64,000 bases of DNA, from contig CAKMRJ010005523.1 of the NCBI GenBank assembly GCA_928212115.1, positions 107,382,914 through 107,446,913 of the forward strand, given 5' to 3'. Shown piece after piece: positions 23,118 to 33,758 of the stretch (position 1 is the stretch's first letter; the number at the start of each line of letters is the position of its first letter). The notes under the pieces are model-generated. The model worked only from the letters and a program-made list of their open reading frames with translations, was not told where the DNA came from and made no database searches. A program made the position numbers and the translations under genes. Source of the DNA: Lactuca virosa. Lineage: Eukaryota > Streptophyta > Magnoliopsida > Asterales > Asteraceae.

Positions 23118-23838
23118 TGTTGGATTTGGTGTCTAAGCCCATAACTATAACTAGTATGTACTTGACCCGATTGTAGCATGGTCCTTTTATGTTGCCTTCA
23201 CCAGTGCAATTTGATAGGATGAATTTTGAGAATAAGGTTATTTATGGTTTATTGATATATAATAAGTATAATATATTAATACGGAATTATTTAATTAGTA
23301 TTGATCAAGAATTAATTTATTAATTTTGTGATCAAAAGAGACTAATTAAATATATGGGGACTGATTATGTAAATCAATCATTCTTATATCATGGGCTAAA
23401 CTAATCCATGGATAGTCCATGGAGGTTAAACCCATGGAGCATGAGAATGTGGAAAGTCATGGGTTATTAGGGCTTAACAAGTGTAACCCTAGCATGTCCA
23501 ACACTATAAATAGAACCCTCCATAAACCAAAATCGGTTGCACCATCTCATTGAGCAAAATAGATTATTCTCTAAAATCATCCTCTTGCATATTGGTGTTT
23601 GTGAACCATTAGAGGCATCACACTTGAGGTGCTCAAGCTTTCAAGGGTCAAAAACTACAAGTCCTTCAAAAGGTATGTCATCTATCTAGATGTTTTATTC
23701 AATTAGCAATTTGTATGCTAGTTAGGACAATGCTTTGGAAAAATTGAAAATATGCATGTATAATAGAGAAAACATAGATCCAAAGCATTTAGGGTTGCAT
23801 GTGCACCATAGGAGTGTTATAGTGCTCAAAACCCAACA
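23118..23838 (+). repeat. 5' LTR of copia C (721 bp)
   Basis: Ends are TGTTGGATTTGG and CAAAACCCAACA. A TATAAATA box at 23505-23512 probably sets transcription start. The 3' LTR is 731 bp; most of the length difference is a small duplication around 30541-30570. Confidence 0.92.
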
Positions 23839-23839
23839 G

Positions 23840-23852
23840 TGGTATCAGAGCC
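23840..23852 (+). promoter_or_regulatory. Primer binding site of copia C
   Basis: TGGTATCAGAGCC starts one base after the LTR and is complementary to initiator tRNA-Met. Confidence 0.9.
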
Positions 23853-23929
23853 TAGGATTGTTTTCCATTATATTTTATGCTTACTAGTTTTCAAAGCTAA
23901 AAAAGTCGAATTTTTTGCCCTGACTGGTG

Positions 23930-24014
23930 AACTCGCCGAGTACATGAACAGACTCGACGAGTCCACTCAGTAACAGAGCAACTCGCCGAGTCCAGTTCAT
24001 GTACTCGACGAGTT
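23930..24014 (+). promoter_or_regulatory. Dyad array and large inverted repeat after the C primer site
   Basis: Four copies of ACTCG-N-CGAGT start at 23931, 23952, 23981 and 24003, in pairs 21 and 22 bp apart. The outer segments 23930-23949 and 23995-24014 are inverted repeats of 20 bp with one mismatch, so the whole block can fold as one hairpin with the inner two dyads in the loop. The same dyad occurs in the LTR of gypsy D. Confidence 0.7.
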
Positions 24015-24517
24015 GAACGCTCTGTGTGCAGAAATTTGAGTTTCTTGGCCTGGTTTGGATTTGAAACACTACCACAAACTGTTTTGGATCATTGGAAATA
24101 TTTTTTTTGGTATGGTAGTGCTTGTACTCATCCAACCACAAGATAATTGTCAAAGTTTTAAAATAAATGTTGTTTTTATATGATAAACAAAATTAATTTT
24201 AAATTGTTGATTGAAATTGTCTTGCATATGAGTTTAGTTAGATCAAGAATTATGTGATAATTTAGTTGTTAGAAAAGATGATCTAAATGCATTTTAATGA
24301 CCTACATAGCTTGTCCTCAAGTTATGGAAAATGAAAGGTCTCTTACATTAAAATCAATTAAACTCATAGGTTATGAATGTGAAGAGTTTTGATAAGTTTC
24401 AAAACTTGCCCTCAAGTTTTGGAATTTTCAAAGTTTCATTAAATGAAACTTTAATTCCAAACCCTAGAGTTTTAAAAGTTAAAATTCAACCCTTATACTT
24501 TATAATATTATAAGTTT

Positions 24518-24520
<3 letters not shown>

Positions 24521-24560
<40 letters not shown>
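24521..24560. repeat. TA microsatellite in the C leader
   Basis: An almost pure run of alternating TA. Confidence 0.9.
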
Positions 24561-24562
<2 letters not shown>

Positions 24563-24862
24563 ATAAAGTCGGTCTTACCGTTATTAGGTCTCATTCACGA
24601 AGCCGGTCTATAAGGAGGGTATAAGGTTACTGCCTATAAAATGGTAGTTTAATGGGTGCCCACTCTCACCCACCGCTTCCTTGACTGGTGGAGGGTCGTT
24701 ATCCGAACGGGTAGGATAGGACATTAATTCTCCCTCATTAAAAGTATAATGATAAAAATATAAAGTAACTAAACTTTTAATAAAATTACCAATCTTAGTT
24801 GCTTTAGGAAAAACTGAAATGGTGCTAATCCATGAAATTACACTTTGCACCTTGTTAATTCG

Positions 24863-24896
24863 TTAGTGGAGCGTGTGTGGTTAACCGGCACACTAA
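24863..24896 (+). promoter_or_regulatory. Leader hairpin 1 of copia C (GGTTAACC loop)
   Basis: Arms TTAGTG (24863-24868) and CACTAA (24891-24896) are perfect and enclose a 22-nt loop with GGTTAACC. Confidence 0.65.
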
Positions 24897-24944
24897 TCTG
24901 GTACTGACAATGTGTGGCAAAGGGTAATTTGGTGTTAATCATAG

Positions 24945-24980
24945 ATCAATGGAGCGTGTGTGGTTATCTGGCACATTGAT
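24945..24980 (+). promoter_or_regulatory. Leader hairpin 2 of copia C
   Basis: Arms ATCAATG (24945-24951) and CATTGAT (24974-24980) are perfect with a 22-nt loop. The palindrome is altered to GGTTATCT here, unlike most other copies. Confidence 0.6.
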
Positions 24981-25220
24981 TAGGTGATTTGTAACATTGG
25001 GTGTACCAAGCTAATTTGCATGGTTATTCACTCCTTGTTTGTGATGCTCAGCATCCCAGTCACAAACTTGAAGGGCACAATCGAGATTGAAACATTCCAT
25101 TCAAAAGGTTCAATGAATCTCAAAGATCTAGGAATTTCAAATCCAATTAAAACTTAATAATCTATTTTGTTTTTCATGGTGGAAATTGGTAAATCGTCAT
25201 TTACCTACCTTCAAATATAT

Positions 25221-25256
25221 TACAATTGGATCACGGCATCCCTCTTCGTAATTGTA
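25221..25256 (+). promoter_or_regulatory. Leader hairpin 3 of copia C
   Basis: Arms TACAATT (25221-25227) and AATTGTA (25250-25256) are perfect. The loop carries GGCATCCCTCTTC. It lies 94 nt before gag. Confidence 0.6.
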
Positions 25257-25350
25257 GAATATTGTGTTGGATCCTAGCCTTAATATTTCATATTGGGTGT
25301 AATATTAAGGATTATCATCTAATCAAAACTTTGTTCTTCTTCCTTTTCAG

Positions 25351-28300
25351 ATGTCTATCCCAAACAATGCTTCCAACCCAATCCCTTCAGGCTCTTTCTC
25401 CCTAATGAATCTGTATGGGAGGGTCATTTTCGATGGCTCGAATTTCAATGACTGGATTCAAAACATCAGGATGGCTATTCGCTATGAGGACAAAGAATAT
25501 GTACTTGATAAAGAGCTTAAGGAGATTGATGTCACCACTGCTACTCCTGAACAAATCGTTGAACACACTACTTATGAGAGGGATGCGACAAAGGTGTCGT
25601 GTCTAGTGATTGCAACCATGACTGCTGAGCTGCAGAAGTCCTATGAGGACTACTATCCTTATGAAATGTATCATGATTTGATGGAAATATACCATCAAAG
25701 TGCTCGGCAGGAGAGGTATGAGATCATTTCCTCCATGATCACAACCAAAATGAAGGATGGTGAACCGATCACGACCCACTTGAAGAAAATGCAGAGATCC
25801 ATGGACCGTTAAATTAAATGTTAATTTTGATGAAGAGTTGGCCATATATATTATTCTACACTATTTACCTTCTTGTTATGATCAGTTTCGTATGACTTAT
25901 CATATGAACAAGGAGGAGGTCACTCTTTGCAAGATTCAAGGCCTTCTAAGGACTGTAGAAAGCAACCTGAAAGGCAAAACGGTTATGTCTACTTCTACTA
26001 CTACTTCCACCCCTGTTCTGGCAATCGGACATGGAAAGGGAAAGAAGAGGAAGGCTCCCTACAAGAGCCGCAAGGGAAAGTCTCTTGATGGATCCTCTTC
26101 AAGTGGGACCAAAGCTGGTTTTGTTAATCCCTCTTCCAATCCAAAGGAAGCAGAATGCTTCCATTGTCATAATAAAGGGAACTAGAAACAAAGCTGCCCC
26201 AAGTACTTTCAAGACATTAGGGATGGGAAGATCAAACCCTCATTTGCAGGTATTTACACTATTCAGTCTAATAACTCATCACATGCTAATTCTTGGGTCC
26301 TTGATACAGGTTGTGGTATTCATATTTGTTCTGATTTGCAGGGACTAAAAAGAAGTAGGGACGTGGAGCACGGGAAGATAAACTTAATCATGGGAAATAG
26401 GAAAGTGTCGCTTGTGACCAAGATTGGAGTTTATTCTTTATTGATTAGTAATGGTTTAAATTGATATTTGAATAATTGTTGTTACTCGGCCGATATGGCG
26501 AGAAATGTTATTTCCTTTCACAGTTTTGTATAAACAAGATTTTACCTTTTCTTTCAATAATGAAAATGGTGGTATTTATGCTTATTGTAATGGTTTATTT
26601 TATTTTGAAGCATTACCTTGTAATGGTATATATGAAACTGTGATGATTGTAGATAACTTAGGAAATAATATGTTGAATATTGATTCTTCCAAGGAATTGG
26701 ACAGAGGATGCTTGTGGCATTGTCGTCTTGGACATGTCAACAAGAAGCGCATAGCCCAACTCCAACAGGATGGAGTTTTGGAATCATTCGACTTAAAGTC
26801 GGATGACACTTGCGAATCTTGTTTACTTGGAAAGATGACCAAGTCACCCTTCACTGGTACTTGTGAAAGGGGTGAAGGTCTGTTGGATCTCATACACACT
26901 GATGTGTGTGGACCATTCAGAACTGCCACAAGGGATGCTAACCGCTTCTATGTGACTTTTACTGATGATTATAGTAGATATGGATATATGTACTTAATCA
27001 AGCATAAGTCAAAAACCTTTGAAAAGTTCAAAGAGTTTAAGCAAGAAGTGGAGAATCAATTGGGCAGGAAGATAAATATGTTGCGATCCGATCGTGGAGG
27101 AGAGTATCTTAGTATTGAGTTCCTTGACTATCTTAAGGAATGTGGAATTGTTTCACAATTGACGCCACCTAGGACACCACAACTTAATGGTGTGGCTGAG
27201 AGGCGCAATAGAACCTTGCTAGACATGATTCGTTCCATGATGAGTCGAGCTTCATTACCTATCTCATTCTGGGGGTATGCCTTAGAGACTGTCGCCCATA
27301 TCCTTAATCTAGTCCCTACCAAAAAGGTTTCGAAAACACCTCACGAAATGTGGACAGGGAAAGTTCCCACTTTAGACCACATCAAAGTTTGGGGCTGTGA
27401 GGCTTTTTGTGAGAAAAGAAACTCACAACAAGCTCGAACCTCGGAGTGAGCAATGTATTTTCATCGGCTACCCACATAAATCCTTTGGATATCTCTTCTA
27501 TATACCGAGTGACAATGTTGTCTTCGTTGCGAGGAGGGGAGTCTTTCGCGAGAGAGAACTCATAGGCCAAGGAAACAGTGGGAGGAAAATTGACCTTGAA
27601 GAGCTTCCAGAGTCAAGCGGTGAAGGAACCTCAAACACTAGCAATCAACCTGAGGAGGAAACTCCAGTTGATCCGATTGACGAGTCCTTACCTTTGAGGC
27701 GTTCCAGTAGAGTTAAAAATACACCTGAGTTTTATGGTTTCCATATTACTACTGAAGGTGATACATTTATCAGTGATAGCACACCGGTAAATTTGGATGA
27801 GCCTAACAACTACAATGAAGCCATGGTAGGCCCCGAGTCTGCAAAATGGAAAGAGGCTATGGACAGCGAGATTCAGTCCATATATGACAATCATGTTTGG
27901 AACATGGTTGATAATGTACCGGGTCGTAAGACAGTCGGGTGAAAATGGATCTTCAAGAAGAAGACCGACATGGATGGGAAAGTACACACATATAAGGCAC
28001 GACTGGTTACGAAGGGATTTACTCAAACTCCAGGAGTTGACTATGATGAGACCTTCTCACCAGTAGCGAAGATTAAATATATAAGGGTTATGTTGGCCAT
28101 AGCTGCATTTCATGATTATGAAATATGGCAAATGAATGTCAAGACCGCTTTCCTTAATGGAAAGTTGGCTGAAGATGTTTACATGAGTCAGCCAGAGGGT
28201 TTTGTCAATGCAAAGTACCCTAATAGAGTATGTAAGTGTGAGAAATCCATATATGGACTGAAACAAGCATCTCGTAGATGGGATCTTTGTTTTGATGAGA

Positions 28301-29383
28301 AAGTCAAAGAGTTTGGATATTTCGAGAAGCGAGGACGAGTCATGTGTATATGTCAAAGCTAGTGGGAGTATAGTGAGCTTTCTGGTATTGTATGTAGATG
28401 ACATACTGCTCATAGGAAACGACATCCCAACCTTGCAGGAGGTTAAGTCCTGGCTTGGGAAGTGTTTCGCTATGAAGGACCTCGGAGAAGCTGCTTATAT
28501 TCTAGGGATAAGGATATTGAGACACAGAAATAAAGAACTAATAGGACTTAGTCAAAGTACCTACTTGGACAAGGTGTTGAAACGTTTCAGCATGGAGAAC
28601 TCCAAGAAAGATGACTTACCTATCCAAAGCAATGCCAAACTGAGTAAGACTCAAAGTCTGAGTACAGAGGCTGAGATAGCAGAAATGAGTCATATACCAT
28701 ATGCTTCCGCAGTTGGTTCGATCATGTATGCTATGACTTGTACTCGGCCTGATGTGGCCTTTGCTTTGAGCATGGTCAGCAGATATCAAGGGAATCCTGG
28801 TAATGCTCATTGGACTGCAGTTAAAAACATTCTTAAATACCTGCGGAGGACTAAGGATTGGATCCTTACCCTCGGTGGGAGTGATGACTTGAGAGTGATA
28901 GGGTATAGCGATGCCAGCTTTCAATCCGACAGAGATAATTTCCGCTCTCAGTCGGGCTGGCTGTTTACCCTGAATGGAGGAGCAGAGACATGGATCAGTT
29001 CCAAGTAAGAGACTGTAGCTGATTCAACATGCGAATCAGAGTACATAGCAGAAAGCGAAGCATCGAAGGAGGCGATATGGTTGAAAAACTTCATCGGAGA
29101 CCTTGGAGTCGTTCCATCCATAAAGAAGCCTACGGAAATTTTCTGCGATAATGAAGGTGCGGTTGCCTTAACCAAGGAACTGAGAGATCATGGTAGATCC
29201 AGACATATCGACAGAAAATACCACTTCATAAGACATCAGGTAGAAGAAGGGCACCTCGTGGTAAAGGGGATATCGTCAGAGGACAACCCAACAAATCCTC
29301 TTACAAAGGGACTGACTAGGGTTAAGCACTTGCAGCATGCGAGGAGCATTGAGCTAAAGGACGATATTAGTTTTAGAAATTAG
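25351..29383 (+). pseudogene. Copia C gag-pol polyprotein, decayed
   Basis: It begins at ATG 25351, after a TTTTCAG tract as in F. Gag reads to about 25812, shifts frame, and continues 25838-26185. There a stop falls inside the zinc knuckle (CFHCHNKGN, then TAG). The protease motif DTG follows near 26305 in a shifted frame. Integrase (26505-27449) has WHCRLGH...CESCLLGK zinc residues and catalytic Asp 26901, Asp 27090 and Glu 27198. A frameshift near 27400 and a TGA at 27940 follow. Reverse transcriptase has YVDD at 28391-28402 after another frameshift near 28320. RNase H has a TAA at 29006 and ends at 29383. Domain order is Ty1/copia. It is clearly non-functional. Confidence 0.9.
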
Positions 29384-30252
29384 ATAAATCGAAACTTGTA
29401 ATAGCTAAATTGTAATTGACATTTGATGATTAAATAAAAGGAGTTTTATTTATAAGTAAAGTTACTGTCTTGTGTCAATTATTTACTATTGTTTCACTTT
29501 GCATGTTTTGACTTCCAGAATAATAAAAATTATGATTATTATTACTATTCAAACTATCCACAGTCGATCATACGTTGGAAGTAAGTATGAAATAAGATTG
29601 TCATGAGTTGACTTGTAGATTGTATAAGGAGTTAGGCATAGCAACAGTTTGCTACACCATTCATGAGTGCTCCTGAAATAAGATTTGAGTATTGGATTCA
29701 ACCCGCGCTCACCTGAATTACTTCATGGAATTTATCACTAGAAATTGTGAGACGATAATATCATATAATATTAAAAACAAGATATATGAGTTGTTGACTA
29801 CGAGTTGGTTGTGCATTGATGGCACGAAAACACATCAGTAACTTGATGTTATAAAACGTGTCGTTGTGCATGATTTGATGAGAAGTTAGTACAAGCATAT
29901 AATGTCGAAGTTTATCTGTTCCTTTTATCCTAAGAGGATTAAAAGCGATATCTTGGGCCCCTCGATGATTCTGCTTTGACTTATGTGTCGGGCCCGGTCA
30001 GAACTAAATTGATGTGTTCAGTTATGTTCTATGTCAGACGAATCAGTAATCGGGAAACAAATTGCAGGACAATAAGTATGACTATGTTCCATGTGTTTGT
30101 CCGCATATATATCTTGAGAACAGAGGAGTATATGATCACTTATCTAAAGGACGAGTCACTGACTAGGTCAGAGTTCAACAACGGGTTTTGAAAGCTTACG
30201 ATTGCTAAGTCAAATCCTGAAGTACATTAGCAGTAATAGTTATTAGACTTAT
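29384..30252 (+). other. 3' untranslated region of copia C
   Basis: Non-coding, about 870 bases, with blocks shared with the same region of F and B. I see no separate gene. Confidence 0.7.
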
Positions 30253-30265
30253 CCAAGTGGGAGAC
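30253..30265 (+). other. Polypurine tract of copia C
   Basis: CCAAGTGGGAGAC directly precedes the 3' LTR. Confidence 0.85.
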
Positions 30266-30996
30266 TGTTGGATTTGGTGTCTAAGTTCATAACTATAACT
30301 GGTATGTACTTGACCCGATTATAGCATGGTCCATTTGGGTTGCCTTCACCAGTGCAATTTGATAGGATGAATTTTGAGAATAAGGTTATTTATGGTTTAT
30401 TGATATATTATAAGTATAATATATTAATGCATAATTATTTAATTAGTATTGATCAAGAATTAATTTATTAATTTTGTGATCAAAAGAGACTAATTAAATA
30501 TATGGGGATTGATTATGTAAATCAATCATTCTTATAGTGTGGGCTAATGATCCATGATCATGGGCTAAACTAATCCATGGAGGTTAAACCCATGGAGCAT
30601 GAGAATGTGGAAAATCATGGGTTATTAGGGTTTACTAAGTGTAACCCTAGCATGTCCAACACTATAAATAGAACCCTCCATAGACCAAAATCGGTTGCAC
30701 CATCTCATTGAGCTAAATAGATTATTATCTAAAATCATCCTCTTGCATATTGGTGTTTGTGAACCATTAGAGGCATCACACTTGAGGTGCTCAATCTTTC
30801 ACTGGTCAAAAACTACAAGTCCTTGAAAAGGTATGTCATCTATCTAGATGTTTTATTCAATTAGCAATTTGTATGCTAGTTAGGACAATGCTTTGGAAAA
30901 ATTGAAAATATGCATGTATAATTGAGAAAACATAGATACAAAGCATTTAGGGTTGCATGTGCACCATATGAGTGTTATAGTGATCAAAACCCAACA
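30266..30996 (+). repeat. 3' LTR of copia C (731 bp)
   Basis: It matches the 5' LTR with scattered substitutions and a small duplication, and is followed by the CATAA target duplication. Confidence 0.92.
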
Positions 30997-31001
30997 CATA
31001 A

Positions 31002-31553
31002 AACCATTTATGGGAAAAAGACTCTTCAAGTTCATAACCTATGATTTTAATGATCTCTTTAAAAGGAAAACTTTTCATTTTCCATAATTTGAGGACAAGT
31101 TATGGAATTTATCAAAACCATTTAGATCAAAAAATTCTAACAAGAAAATCAAAAGGTTTGTCTATGATCTAAATTAAACTCATATGGACACGACAATTCA
31201 TATCAAACAAATATCATGTAATTAGCCTAACCATATAAACTAATACAAAACATGAAACTTTGACAATTATCTTTTAAATTGGATAAGCATGATCATTACC
31301 ACATCAAAAATAGGTTTATAAGTTCAAAATCAGTTTAGGGTAATGATCCTAGTCCAATTCCAGCCTTAAAACTCGAAATTCTGCATCCAGGAGCAACAAC
31401 TCGTCGAGTGCATGAACTAACTCAGCGAGTTGGTCAGATTATAGGGTGGACTCGACGAGTCCTCTGTTCAGACAGTAGAAAATCGATTTTTTCAAGCTTT
31501 GAAAGCAAGTAGCATCAAGTATATTGGAAAACAACCCTAGGCTTTGATATCAC
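31002..31553 (-). other. Leader of element B, LTR-proximal part, with primer site
   Basis: Continues the B leader after element C. The primer site in the minus sense is TGATATCAAAGC at 31541-31552, a tRNA-Met site with two changes from TGGTATCAGAGC. Near it lie three ACTCG-N-CGAGT-type dyads, at 31399, 31420 (one mismatch) and 31450. It is non-coding. Confidence 0.7.
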
Positions 31554-32072
31554 TATTGAGTTTTGAGCATTCTAACACTCCTATGGTGTACATGCAACCC
31601 TAGATGCTTTAGATCTATTTTTTCTCTAATATACATACAAACTTTCAAATTCCAAAGCATCATCCTAACTAGCATACAATGGAGTATAAACAACATGAAA
31701 TACAAGTTAGATGACATACCTTTTAGTGTAGTTCGAAACCTTGGACCTTTAAGAACTTAGTGCCCCAAGTGTTGCACCTCAAATGGAATCACACAACACC
31801 ACCAACAATGGAGGAACTTGAGAAGAGATTCCTTGCACACACAAAATGCAGCTAGCCCTCTTGCAACTCACTTAGGTGCCAATTTTGGTAGCTATGAGGC
31901 TTCTTATATAGTGTGACACAACTAGGGTTGCACCATATAAACCCTAATGTGCATGACTTTCCACATTCCTTAGGCTCCATCGGTTTTAACCTCCATGGAG
32001 TATCCATGGGTCACCTCATGGGTTTAGCCCAACATAAAGAACTATGGATCATAAGCCCACTTTATAAGAATG
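31554..32072 (-). repeat. 5' LTR of element B, part 1
   Basis: It matches the B 3' LTR from 4783 onward. The LTR end is mutated (CTCAATA instead of CCCAACA in the minus sense). It breaks at GAATG (32068-32072), the target duplication of element D, and resumes at 38138. Confidence 0.88.
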
Positions 32073-32131
32073 TGTAACATCCGAATTTTTAGAGGTATTA
32101 TGGTGTAGGTTAATCTTGTGATTAAAAGAGA

Positions 32132-32233
32132 GACTCGACGAGTTGAGGGTCCAACTCGCCGAGTCGAGTCGTGTTTCTCCCGTGGATTTAATGAATGGAC
32201 TCGACGAGTCTGAGGAGAGGGACTCGCCGAGTA
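32132..32233 (+). promoter_or_regulatory. Paired dyad array, 5' LTR of D, proximal
   Basis: GACTCG-N-CGAGTC-type 13-mers start at 32132, 32153, 32198 and 32221. Members of a pair are 21-23 bp apart and the pairs 66 bp apart. The same spacing, with different arms, is found in element E. Confidence 0.75.
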
Positions 32234-32831
32234 AGCGCTGATTAGAGAAACCCTAATTTCCTGGGTTTGGGACCTATTTAAAGGCACTTATAGCCTCATT
32301 TGCGGCCACCCTTTCCCTGGAAGCAAACCCTAAAGGTCATTTGAGCTAGAAAGTGAGAGAGAAGCTATCTTGGGATTTTTAGTGCATCATTTGAGAAGAA
32401 GAGAAGGAGATCAAGCAAGGATCAAGAGGGGGAAAGTTGGATCCAGTGATAGATCGTCCAGAGCTTCTGAGGAAGGTAAAAGTCTGCACCTTTCTCATTA
32501 TTTTGGTTAGATCTCATGTGTTTGGAGTTCTAGGGCTTTTACCACCTTTGGTTTGGGACTTTGAGTAAAATGGATTAGCTAGAAGCCTAGTCCTCAGATC
32601 TGGACCTTGTAAGGTCCCTAGAGTCCAAAGGTCCCAACTTTATTCATCCAAATGAGGGTTGTTGTGCTTAACACCTTAAGAAGGGTTTGTTTTGGCATTT
32701 TGAGGCATTTATGCCATGTAAGAACGTAAAGGTCGAGACTTTATGTGTCTCTGGTGTATTAAAGGGCCAGATCTAGGGTTTGGAATGAGAGATCTGACTT
32801 TGGATGTCTGGATGAGGAATCAGACCGAGGG

Positions 32832-33007
32832 GACTCGTCGAGTCCATGAGTTGACTCGACGAGTCAGTGAGGGTTTGTCCCGATGAGCTTGAGCATGCGA
32901 TAGCTCGACGAGTTGGGGGTCAACTCGACGAGCTGAGTTGGACTGTCATGAGATTTCTGAGGAAAGTAAGTGGACTCGACGAGTCGCAAGGGTGCACTCG
33001 GCGAGTC
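32832..33007 (+). promoter_or_regulatory. Paired dyad array, 5' LTR of D, distal
   Basis: Three pairs of the same dyad start at 32832/32853, 32902/32922 and 32973/32995. In the middle pair both outer bases are exchanged (AGCTCG...CGAGTT and AACTCG...CGAGCT). The 3' LTR repeats the array at the corresponding places. Confidence 0.75.
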
Positions 33008-33390
33008 GGGTCAGACATGGACTGTTGACTCGAGTTTGACTTCTGTTGACTCTGGGGTTTGGTCAACATGAGTAATGGAGACCATGGAGGGGTAAAATGG
33101 TCTTTTACCCAATTCAAGAGTTAGAGAAAGAAGAATAGCCCTCATTTATTGGGGTCGTGTGAAGAGTATTGATTAGAGATATTCATCTTTTGTGCTAGGC
33201 GGAGGCTAGTTCGAGTTTCGGGTGCGAGGGTATTTACTTGCTGCTTGTCAGGTGAGTCTTCTCACTATACTTTACCTTGAGTGGTAAGTAGAGTTATGTG
33301 ACAGAGTATCTTGTATGCTATACATGTGATGTGTTGCACTGCATTATTTCTATGTGATTTATGCTGTGTGTATTCCAGAGTTTACAGAGT

Positions 33391-33453
33391 TAGGACCGGA
33401 AGGTCCACAGAGTTAGGACCAGAGGGTCCACAGAGTTAGGGCCAGAGGGCCCA
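33391..33453 (+). repeat. Hairpin minisatellite in the D 5' LTR
   Basis: About 21-bp units, GAGTTAGGACCGGAAGGTCC and variants. The stem GGACC/GGTCC of the first two units is GGGCC/GGCCC in the third, a compensating change. Confidence 0.7.
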
Positions 33454-33745
33454 CAGAGTTATATCCTCGAGTGGCTACTATGTGTTATATGTGGTATTTT
33501 GGGGAACTCACTAAGCTGCGTGCTTACCGTGTTATGTGTTATGTGTTTCAGGTTGTTCTCAGGAATCGCGGGAAGACACATGTTTGATTGTACACACCAG
33601 AGAAAGAGTTATGTTTTGAGGATCCTGGATTTTTAATGGAGTTGTGTTTTGTAATTTGAATAAACGAGATTTCCATACAATATGTTATGAAAAGTATGCG
33701 ATTTTAAAATGAAAAATCTGTTTGAAAAATTACGGTGTTACAAGT

Positions 33746-33758
33746 TGGTATCATAGCC
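33746..33758 (+). promoter_or_regulatory. Primer binding site of element D
   Basis: TGGTATCATAGCC three bases after the LTR: a tRNA-Met site with one mismatch. Confidence 0.8.

Larger units (their letters stand above)
24015..25350 (+). other. Leader of copia C
   Basis: Non-coding. It contains a TA microsatellite (about 24521-24560), the twin hairpins and hairpin 3, in the same order as in A, B and F. Confidence 0.75.
23118..30996 (+). mobile_element. Copia element C, complete but decayed
   Basis: LTRs are 23118-23838 and 30266-30996. The target duplication is CATAA (23113-23117 and 30997-31001). The structure is primer site, 1.5 kb leader, gag-pol (25351-29383) with integrase before reverse transcriptase, 3' untranslated region and polypurine tract, so it is a Ty1/copia element. 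It sits inside the leader of element B. Frameshifts and in-frame stops inactivate it. Confidence 0.95.
32073..33742 (+). repeat. 5' LTR of element D (1670 bp)
   Basis: It contains four paired dyads near the start (32132-32233), six in the middle (32832-33007), a short minisatellite of GGACC...GGTCC units (33391-33453), and the motif GGGGAACTCACTAAGCTG (33493-33510) followed by TTTCAGGT. A TATTTAAA box lies at about 32273. Confidence 0.92.
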
